A stretch of 26,717 nt of DNA from Clostridia bacterium. GTDB lineage: Bacteria; Bacillota_A; Clostridia; Oscillospirales; CAG-272. Below the pieces are notes generated by a model. That model was not told the DNA's origin. It saw only the letters and a list, made by a program, of their open reading frames with translations, and made no database searches. Both the position numbers and the translations under genes were made by a program. How positions within the stretch are numbered: position 1 is the stretch's first letter; the number at the start of each line of letters is the position of its first letter. Shown one piece after another: positions 6,386-12,995 of the stretch. The stretch covers positions 1 through 26,717 of the forward strand of contig JAFTUD010000039.1 in the NCBI GenBank assembly GCA_017466455.1, in the 5' to 3' direction.

Positions 6386-9022
6386 ATGAGTACAAAAAAG
6401 TATGTTTACCTCTTTAAAGAGGGCGACGCATCAATGAGAGAAATTCTCGGCGGTAAGGGTGCTAACCTTGCTGAAATGACCAAGATCGGTCTTCCAGTTC
6501 CACAGGGCTTCACAATTTCTACTGAAGCATGCACACAATACTACGAGGATGGCAGAGAAATCAACGCCGACATCCAAGCAGAAATCATGGAATACATCGC
6601 AAAGATGGAAGAGATTGTTGGCAAGAAGTTCGGCGACAAGGAAAACCCACTTCTCGTTTCCGTTCGTTCCGGCGCAAGAGCATCTATGCCCGGTATGATG
6701 GATACAATTCTTAACCTCGGTCTTAACGAAGAGGTTGTTGAGACAATCGCTAAGAAGTCCGGTAACCCACGTTGGGCTTGGGACTGCTACAGAAGATTTA
6801 TCCAAATGTATTCCGATGTAGTTATGGAGGTTGGAAAGAAGTATTTTGAGGAGCTCATCGACAAGATGAAGGAAAAGAAGGGCATCGTTCAAGACGTTGA
6901 CCTCACAGCTGACGACCTTAAGGAGCTTGCTAACCAGTTCAAGGCTGAGTACAAGGCTAAGATCGGCTCTGACTTCCCAACTGATCCTAAGGAGCAGCTC
7001 ATGGGCGCAGTTAAGGCTGTATTCCGTTCATGGGACAACCCTCGTGCTAACTACTACAGAATGCAAAACGAAATTCCTTACTCATGGGGTACTGCTGTAA
7101 ACGTACAAATGATGGCGTTCGGTAACATGGGTGAGACATCTGGTACAGGTGTTGCATTTACCCGTGACCCTGCTACCGGTGAAAAGAAGCTCATGGGTGA
7201 GTTCCTTATGAACGCACAGGGCGAGGACGTTGTTGCAGGTGTTCGTACACCTATGCCTATCGCTAAGCTTCAAGAGGTTATGCCTGAGGTTTATGAGCAA
7301 TTCGTTGGAATTTGCAAAAAGCTTGAAAATCACTATAGAGATATGCAGGACATGGAGTTTACTATCGAGGATAAGAAGCTCTACATGCTCCAAACAAGAA
7401 ACGGTAAGAGAACTGCTAAGGCAGCGCTCAAGATCGCTGTTGACCTCGTAAACGAGGGTATGATCACTAAGGAGCAGGCTCTTCTTATGATCGATCCTAA
7501 GCAGCTTGACGCACTTCTCCACCCACAATTCGACGCAAAGGCACTTAAGGCTTCTAAGCCTGTTGCTTCTGCTCTTCCTGCTTCACCAGGAGCTGCTTGC
7601 GGTAAGATCGTATTCACAGCTGAGGACGCTGTTGAATGGGGCAAGGCAGGCGAAAAGGTTGTTCTTGTTCGTCTTGAGACATCACCTGAGGACATTGAGG
7701 GTATGCACTACGCTCAAGGTATCCTTACAGTTCGTGGCGGTATGACATCTCACGCAGCGGTTGTTGCTCGTGGTATGGGTACTTGCTGTGTATCCGGATG
7801 CGGAGAAATCAAGATGGATGAGGAAAACAAGAAGTTCACTCTTGCAGGCAAGACCTATGTAGAGGGCGACTTTATCTCTCTTGACGGTTCTACCGGTAAC
7901 ATCTACGGTGAGGCTATTCCTACTGTTGATGCTACTATCGCAGGCGAGTTCGAGACAATCATGTCTTGGGCTGATGAATACAGACAGCTTAAGATCAGAA
8001 CAAACGCTGATACACCTGCTGACGCTAAGACAGCAAGATCCTTCGGCGCTGAGGGTATCGGTCTTTGCCGTACCGAGCATATGTTCTTTGAGGCTGACAG
8101 AATCGCTGCATTCAGAGAAATGATTTGCGCTGACACAGTTGAGGAAAGAGAGGCAGCTCTTGCTAAGATTCTTCCTTATCAGCAAAGCGACTTCGAGAAG
8201 CTCTATGAGGCTCTTGAGGGTAACCCTGTTACAATTCGTTTCCTTGATCCACCTCTTCATGAGTTCGTTCCTACTGAGGAAAAGGATATTGAGCTTCTTG
8301 CTCAAACACAAAACAAGACTGTTGCTGACATTAAGAGCATCATCGCTTCTCTCCATGAGTTCAACCCAATGATGGGTCACCGTGGATGCCGTCTCACAGT
8401 TACTTATCCTGAAATTGCTAAGATGCAAACAAGCGCAGTTATCCGTGCTGCTATCAATGTTAAGAAGGCTCATCCTGATTGGGACATCGTTCCTGAAATC
8501 ATGATCCCACTTGTTGGTGAGGTTAAGGAGCTTGCATTCGTTAAGAAGATAGTTGTTGCTACTGCTGACAAGGAAATTGCTGACGCAGGCGCTAACCTTA
8601 AGTATGAGGTTGGTACTATGATCGAAATTCCTCGTGCTTGCCTCACAGCTGACGAAATCGTTAAGGAGGCTGAGTTCTTCTGCTTCGGTACTAACGACCT
8701 TACACAGATGACATTCGGCTTCAGCCGTGATGACGCAGGTAAGTTCCTCACAGCTTACTATGAGAACAAGATTTATGAAAACGATCCATTCGCAAGAATT
8801 GACCAAAACGGTGTTGGTAAGCTTATGAAGATGGCTGTTGATGCAGGCGTTGAGGCTCGTCCTAACATGCACCTTGGTATTTGCGGAGAGCATGGCGGTG
8901 ACCCAACATCTGTTGAGTTCTGCCACAAGATCGGTCTTTCATATGTATCATGCTCACCGTTCAGAGTTCCGATTGCAAGACTTGCTGCTGCACAGGCTGC
9001 AATTAAGAACCCTCGCAAATAA
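6386..9022 (+). CDS. ppdK: Pyruvate, phosphate dikinase
   Basis: This 878-residue cytoplasmic enzyme reversibly converts pyruvate, ATP and phosphate to phosphoenolpyruvate, AMP and pyrophosphate. In many anaerobic Firmicutes it serves glycolysis or gluconeogenesis. The N-terminal ATP-grasp part begins GGKGANLAEMTKIGLPVPQG. The swivelling phospho-carrier domain has GGMTSHAAVVARGMG with the phosphorylated His456. The C-terminal TIM-barrel pyruvate site includes GHRGCRL, CFGTNDLTQMTFGFSRDD and LGICGEHGGDP with the catalytic Cys833. The length matches bacterial PPDK. The start follows GGAGGT at 6372-6377. Codon choice is strongly restricted (Lys mostly AAG, many GCT/GTT/GGT codons), suggesting high expression. 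That bias also produces long meaningless antisense reading frames. No regulatory PPDK kinase/phosphatase gene is nearby. Confidence 0.98.
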   Translation: MSTKKYVYLFKEGDASMREILGGKGANLAEMTKIGLPVPQGFTISTEACTQYYEDGREINADIQAEIMEYIAKMEEIVGKKFGDKENPLLVSVRSGARASMPGMMDTILNLGLNEEVVETIAKKSGNPRWAWDCYRRFIQMYSDVVMEVGKKYFEELIDKMKEKKGIVQDVDLTADDLKELANQFKAEYKAKIGSDFPTDPKEQLMGAVKAVFRSWDNPRANYYRMQNEIPYSWGTAVNVQMMAFGNMGETSGTGVAFTRDPATGEKKLMGEFLMNAQGEDVVAGVRTPMPIAKLQEVMPEVYEQFVGICKKLENHYRDMQDMEFTIEDKKLYMLQTRNGKRTAKAALKIAVDLVNEGMITKEQALLMIDPKQLDALLHPQFDAKALKASKPVASALPASPGAACGKIVFTAEDAVEWGKAGEKVVLVRLETSPEDIEGMHYAQGILTVRGGMTSHAAVVARGMGTCCVSGCGEIKMDEENKKFTLAGKTYVEGDFISLDGSTGNIYGEAIPTVDATIAGEFETIMSWADEYRQLKIRTNADTPADAKTARSFGAEGIGLCRTEHMFFEADRIAAFREMICADTVEEREAALAKILPYQQSDFEKLYEALEGNPVTIRFLDPPLHEFVPTEEKDIELLAQTQNKTVADIKSIIASLHEFNPMMGHRGCRLTVTYPEIAKMQTSAVIRAAINVKKAHPDWDIVPEIMIPLVGEVKELAFVKKIVVATADKEIADAGANLKYEVGTMIEIPRACLTADEIVKEAEFFCFGTNDLTQMTFGFSRDDAGKFLTAYYENKIYENDPFARIDQNGVGKLMKMAVDAGVEARPNMHLGICGEHGGDPTSVEFCHKIGLSYVSCSPFRVPIARLAAAQAAIKNPRK

Positions 9023-9026
9023 TTTA

Positions 9027-9036
9027 ACCGATCGGT
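9027..9036. promoter_or_regulatory. Perfect 10-bp palindrome between ppdK and the fucosidase
   Basis: ACCGATCGGT, set in AT-rich flanks, lies 5 bp after the ppdK stop. Palindromes of this type can be operators for TetR-like dimers, but no regulator gene is adjacent. This is sequence pattern only. Confidence 0.3.
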
Positions 9037-9051
9037 AATTAAATTAGCATG

Positions 9052-9079
9052 CCCATTGGGGAAGAAATTCCTCAATGGG
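9052..9079 (+). terminator. Strong stem-loop after ppdK, without a clear U-tract
   Basis: CCCATTGGGGAA (9052-9063) pairs with TTCCTCAATGGG (9068-9079), with one G-U, around GAAA. It is followed by TTAGTGCTTTATAG rather than a T run. It may be a weak terminator or an mRNA-stabilising or processing hairpin that lowers expression of the downstream fucosidase relative to ppdK. Confidence 0.5.
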
Positions 9080-9121
9080 TTAGTGCTTTATAGACTTTTT
9101 ATCACTTTCAAGAGGTTTACA

Positions 9122-10414
9122 ATGAATATCAAATCCGAAAGAGCTAAGAGAACCGAGTGGTATTGCCACGACAGGTTTGGAATGTTTATTCACTGGGGTC
9201 TTTATTCAATCCCTGCCGAAAACGAGTGGCTAAGAAATCACAAAAAAATCACAATCGAGGACTATCAGAAATATTTTGACAGCTTTGAGCCGACAAATTA
9301 TGACCCTGTCTATTGGGCTAAGCTTGCAAAGAGGGCGGGAATGAAATACGCCGTGCTTACGACCAAGCATCACGACGGATTTTGCCTTTTTGACAGTCAG
9401 TACACCGATTACAAGGCTACAAACACGCCCGCAGGTCGTGACCTTGTAAGGGAGTATGTTGACGCGTTTCGCGCCGAGGGCATTAAGGTAGGTCTTTACT
9501 ATTCTCTGCTTGACTGGCATCACCCCGACTATCCTGCGTACAATGATATGCATCACCCTATGCGCGGAAATGAGGCTTACAAAAATCAAAATGGCGAGCA
9601 TTTTGAAAGATATGTTGAGTATATGCACAATCAGGTAAGGGAGCTTCTTACCAACTACGGAAAAATCGACATTATGTGGTTTGACTTCCACTATGGCGAT
9701 ATGACGGGTGAAAAATGGGAAGCGACCAAACTTGTAAAGATGGCAAGAGAGATAAATCCCGACCTTATAATTGACAACCGTATGGGCGGTGACATCACAT
9801 CGGCTGATCCCGAGATTTACTCAGGTGACTTTGGCTCTCCCGAGCAAATGATTCCTGCCGGCGGAATGACTGATGTAAACGGGGATCCTATTCCTTGGGA
9901 GACCTGCATTACTCTTAACGACCATTGGTGCTACAATGCAAATGACCTAAACTACAAGAGTGCTAAAAATGTTATAAATATGCTTATGGAGTGCGTTTCA
10001 AAGGGCGGAAATCTGCTTCTTAATGTAGGTCCTGACGCCAAGGGAAATATACCTGCGCGCAGTATTGAAATTCTTACCGAGGTTGGCGAATGGATGCGCC
10101 TCAACGGTGAGAGCGTTTACGGTTGCGGAATTGCCGATATCAAAAAGCACGATTTCGGTAGGATTACAAAGGGCAAGGATGCGCTTTATCTCTATATTCA
10201 GGACTGTTGCTCCGAGCATATTGCGCTCTATGACTGTCCTTACAAAATAAAGGGTGCAAGATTGCTTTGCGACGGACGCGAGCTTTCGACAGCGGAGCCT
10301 TGGAATGTAAATTCATATCGCATCGAGGGACACACGGTTGACTTCGTTCGCACTCCGCCGTTTGAACGACTCAACGGAAACGGAAATGTCATTAAGCTAA
10401 TTCTTGATAAATAA
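9122..10414 (+). CDS. Alpha-L-fucosidase, glycoside hydrolase family 29
   Basis: This 430-residue enzyme should cleave terminal alpha-L-fucose from glycans. The GH29 barrel is recognisable from RFGMFIHWGLYSIPAENEW at the N-terminus, through LTTKHHDGFCLFDSQ (the substrate-binding His-His), GLYYSLLDWHHPDYP and YGKIDIMWFDF (its Asp fits the GH29 nucleophile position), to GGNLLLNVGPDAKGNIP. A short beta-rich C-terminal part follows. There is no signal peptide, so it should act in the cytoplasm on imported fucosylated oligosaccharides, a habit fitting a mucin- or milk-glycan-exposed gut bacterium (inference). The ATG at 9122 is preferred over an upstream TTG at 9056, which lies inside the stem-loop; AGAGG precedes 9122. 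No fucose-catabolism genes are adjacent. Confidence 0.93.
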   Translation: MNIKSERAKRTEWYCHDRFGMFIHWGLYSIPAENEWLRNHKKITIEDYQKYFDSFEPTNYDPVYWAKLAKRAGMKYAVLTTKHHDGFCLFDSQYTDYKATNTPAGRDLVREYVDAFRAEGIKVGLYYSLLDWHHPDYPAYNDMHHPMRGNEAYKNQNGEHFERYVEYMHNQVRELLTNYGKIDIMWFDFHYGDMTGEKWEATKLVKMAREINPDLIIDNRMGGDITSADPEIYSGDFGSPEQMIPAGGMTDVNGDPIPWETCITLNDHWCYNANDLNYKSAKNVINMLMECVSKGGNLLLNVGPDAKGNIPARSIEILTEVGEWMRLNGESVYGCGIADIKKHDFGRITKGKDALYLYIQDCCSEHIALYDCPYKIKGARLLCDGRELSTAEPWNVNSYRIEGHTVDFVRTPPFERLNGNGNVIKLILDK

Positions 10415-10430
10415 TAGCTTTTCAAAAATA

Positions 10431-10462
10431 AAAGCCTTGACCTCTCGGTCAGGGCTTTTGTA
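10431..10462 (+). terminator. Rho-independent terminator after the fucosidase
   Basis: AAAGCCTTGACC (10431-10442) pairs with GGTCAGGGCTTT (10447-10458), allowing G-U pairs, around TCTC. A short T run follows. Confidence 0.85.
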
Positions 10463-10544
10463 TGTTTTCCACAAAAATATAGGCGTTTTTAGATGTTCTT
10501 TTGTGAATTATTTTTAATTTTTTTAAAAAATTTAGTATTTTTCA

Positions 10545-10573
10545 TTGACAAACGGATATTTTTATGATATTAT
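10545..10573 (+). promoter_or_regulatory. Promoter of the MgsA-like gene
   Basis: A consensus TTGACA (10545-10550), a 17-bp spacer and TATTAT (10568-10573) lie 66 bp before the ATG at 10640. Confidence 0.75.
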
Positions 10574-10639
10574 TTATTTTAGAGAAGTATGTATTTACTT
10601 TTGATATATCTGACGGAATGATGATTTGGAGGTTGACAT

Positions 10640-11086
10640 ATGGAAATCGCTATTATTGCAGATGACACTAAAAAGGAGCTTATAACTCAGCTTTGTATCG
10701 CTTATTGCGGTACGCTGTCGAAGCACTCCATTTGCGCTACAAGCACAACGGGTGCATATATTTCAGAGGCTACCGGACTTAAAATAGAAAAGCTACTTTC
10801 GGGAACTCAGGGCGGAGAGCAACAAATTGCGTCAAGAATTTCATTTGACGAGATTGATGTTTTGTTCTACTTCCGTTCCACCACTCCGCGCACAGACTCA
10901 CAGGTCAACGCAGTTGAACAAAATCTGCTCCGTCTTTGTGATGTGCATAATGTTCCTGTTGCAACAAACATTGCGACAGCAGAAGTTATTGTTACCGCAC
11001 TTGAAAGAGGGGAGCTTGATTACCGCGAATTTATCAATCCGCGCTCAGAGTACAACATTAAGCACAGAGGAGCTCCTCGCTACTAA
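10640..11086 (+). CDS. Methylglyoxal-synthase-like protein with altered active site
   Basis: The 148-residue protein follows the MgsA fold along its length: an IAIIADDTKKE start, YCGTLSKHSICATSTTGAYI, SEATGL, LLSGTQGGEQQIASRI, EIDVLFYFR, LLRLCDVHNVPVATNIATAE. MgsA normally turns dihydroxyacetone phosphate into methylglyoxal. Judged against the E. coli enzyme from memory, the catalytic residues are replaced. His19 (AHD) is Asp8 here (ADD), Asp71 (GGDQQ) is Glu60, Asp91 is Ser80, and the PHDPD segment carrying His98 and Asp101 is RTDSQV with a small insertion. The phosphate-site residues (Lys, the STTG loop, Ser of SGxxGG) remain. It may therefore bind a phosphorylated ligand without making methylglyoxal, like the regulatory MGS domain of CarB (inference). 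It is monocistronic, with its own strong promoter, GGAGG before the ATG, and a terminator. Confidence 0.85.
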   Translation: MEIAIIADDTKKELITQLCIAYCGTLSKHSICATSTTGAYISEATGLKIEKLLSGTQGGEQQIASRISFDEIDVLFYFRSTTPRTDSQVNAVEQNLLRLCDVHNVPVATNIATAEVIVTALERGELDYREFINPRSEYNIKHRGAPRY

Positions 11087-11106
11087 GTAGCGAGGCTTCT
11101 TTTTTT
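11075..11106 (+). terminator. Terminator overlapping the MgsA-like stop codon
   Basis: CCTCGCTAC (11075-11083) pairs perfectly with GTAGCGAGG (11087-11095). The three-base loop is the TAA stop codon itself (11084-11086). CTTCTTTTTTTC follows. Confidence 0.9.
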
Positions 11107-11163
11107 CAAGGTATTGGCTTACTTCGTTAGTTTTTTGTTTGTAATTTTTGAAAGGGGGCTCTT

Positions 11164-12921
11164 ATGAGGAAAATCGCTTTTGTATTTACCGCTTTAGCAA
11201 TGCTTTTGCTTCTTTTTTGCTCCTGTGAGCCTTTTTTGCAGGAGTCAAGCAGCTCGAAGAGCGAGGAGTCAAGTGAAAAGATTTCCGAGGTTGGCTCACA
11301 AAGCGAGAGCGCGAGTGAGAGTGAAACGCAAATTGATACATCGTCCTTCCCTACCGTTAAATATATATCGGGTGAGGGCGGAACGATAATCGGTCTTGGC
11401 GAGCAAAGGGTTGCCATTGGCGAGCGAACCGAGGAGGTGCGTGTCAAGGCGGACAGCGGATATAGGTTTATTGGCTGGAACGACGGCATAATGCTTATGC
11501 GTCGCTCCGATTTAGTAAACGGAGATGCGACATATATTGCAAGATTTGAAAAATTTCATACTGTGACCTTTGCGTGCGACTCTAAGCAAGGAACGATCTC
11601 GGGCAAGGCTGTTCAGCACATAGATGCGGGAGAAAGCACAACCGAGGTTACCGCAAGCCCTTCGGCAGGCTTCAGGTTCCTTTGCTGGGATAACGGCGAA
11701 GCATCACCGACAATAAAAATTACACCCACGGACAATGCGAAGATTACTGCGATTTTTGTGCCGTCATCTCTGCAATTTCCTGCCATTCACATTGACACGG
11801 AGGGCTCTGCGCCTATCGTTTCCAAGGAAGAATATCTTAACTGCTACATCACCGTTTCAAACACGGCACAGGGCTATGCCATGGAAGGGGCGCTCGGTCA
11901 GGTGCGTGGCAGGGGCAATACCTCATTTCAGGTTGATAAATGCTCTTATAAGATAAAGTTTGATGAGCGCACGGACCTTTTCGGCATGGGCGATGCGCGA
12001 GATTGGGCGCTCATTTCCAACCACTTTGACCTTAGTATTGTAAGAAATTATATTGCGTATGCGGTTGCATCTAAATTTGAAACACAACAGTTTGCTTCTA
12101 AAAATCAGTTTGTTGACTTATATGTAAACGGCGAATACCGAGGGGTGTATCTTGTCTGTGAGCAGGTTGAGGTGCAGGAAAACCGTGTGAACATCACCGA
12201 GGGTTCAACGGAAGTAGACACGGGCTATTTAATCGAGCTTGATTCCCGTGCCGAGGACCGAGGCTTTTATGTATTCGGAAAATTCCATGCGATAAAGACT
12301 CCTAACCCTAACAAGGGCGAGCTTTCATCGGAGCAAATGACCTACATTTTTAGATATGTTTCATCGGCACACAGCACAATTCTAAAAAAGAGCTGGAGCG
12401 AGGTTTGCGAGCTTGTTGATGTTGAGTCCTTTGCCGAGGCTTATATAATTTACGAGCTGTTCAAGTGCGTTGATGTCGGCTTTGCAAGCTTCTATATGTA
12501 TAAGGAAGCGGGTGGCAAGCTTACAGCCGGACCTGTGTGGGATTTTGACCGCAGTATGGGTAATGTTGAAAACAAGGGCGACTCACGCTACTATGACACG
12601 CTTTGGGCAAGGAAGGACAATATGTGGTTCTTAGGACTCTTTATGCACGAGGAGTTTGAAATGCTTGTTCGCGAAAAGCTCGAGAAATATCTTCCCACCA
12701 TTCGCCAAACGCTTGAGGCGTGCTATATCTATCTTGAGGCGCATGAGGAGTCATTTAACAGGAATTTTGAGCGTTGGGATATTCTCGGTGGGTATGTTTA
12801 CCCTAACCCGAGCGAGCTTAACCGCCTGCAAACATGGCGTGAGCATCTTGATTGGCTTAAGGTATATATAGAAAACAGTCTTAATTTTATGGTTAAGACA
12901 TATCCGCCAACGGGTGAATAA
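11164..12921 (+). CDS. CotH-kinase domain lipoprotein with InlB-type beta-repeats
   Basis: This is a 585-residue exported protein. Residues 1-22 are a lipoprotein signal (MRK, hydrophobic stretch, LFCSC), followed by a low-complexity Ser/Glu linker (about 26-58). Two InlB-B/bacterial-repeat-like modules follow (about 65-133, with GYRFIGWNDG; about 136-200, with GFRFLCWDNG), then the CotH kinase-like domain. Its landmarks are the nucleotide-binding VRGRGNTSF (247-255), YKIKFDE, WALISNHFD, YVNGEYRGVYLVCEQV and GPVWDFDRSMGN with the active-site WDFD at 459-462. CotH proteins in spores phosphorylate coat proteins; the role of such secreted versions in gut Clostridia is not settled, and links to the cell surface or cellulosome-like assemblies have been proposed. 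AAAGGGGG precedes the ATG. The gene stands alone and ends at a bidirectional terminator. Confidence 0.92.
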   Translation: MRKIAFVFTALAMLLLLFCSCEPFLQESSSSKSEESSEKISEVGSQSESASESETQIDTSSFPTVKYISGEGGTIIGLGEQRVAIGERTEEVRVKADSGYRFIGWNDGIMLMRRSDLVNGDATYIARFEKFHTVTFACDSKQGTISGKAVQHIDAGESTTEVTASPSAGFRFLCWDNGEASPTIKITPTDNAKITAIFVPSSLQFPAIHIDTEGSAPIVSKEEYLNCYITVSNTAQGYAMEGALGQVRGRGNTSFQVDKCSYKIKFDERTDLFGMGDARDWALISNHFDLSIVRNYIAYAVASKFETQQFASKNQFVDLYVNGEYRGVYLVCEQVEVQENRVNITEGSTEVDTGYLIELDSRAEDRGFYVFGKFHAIKTPNPNKGELSSEQMTYIFRYVSSAHSTILKKSWSEVCELVDVESFAEAYIIYELFKCVDVGFASFYMYKEAGGKLTAGPVWDFDRSMGNVENKGDSRYYDTLWARKDNMWFLGLFMHEEFEMLVREKLEKYLPTIRQTLEACYIYLEAHEESFNRNFERWDILGGYVYPNPSELNRLQTWREHLDWLKVYIENSLNFMVKTYPPTGE

Positions 12922-12952
12922 TTGTTTATTTTTCATAAATCAAAGCAAAAAA

Positions 12953-12974
12953 CCGACACAGAGTGTCGGTTTTT
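12953..12974. terminator. Bidirectional terminator between convergent cotH-like and GH94 genes
   Basis: CCGACAC (12953-12959) pairs with GTGTCGG (12963-12969) around AGA. It has A6 on the left and T5 on the right, so it can end transcription from both sides. Confidence 0.9.
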
Positions 12975-12995
12975 GTTGTTTTATGCGGTTATTTA

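Noticed and set aside
7682..8926. 414-codon open frame antisense to ppdK
   Set aside because: It lies wholly within ppdK on the opposite strand and is explained by that gene's extreme codon bias. It has no recognisable domain and no ribosome binding site.
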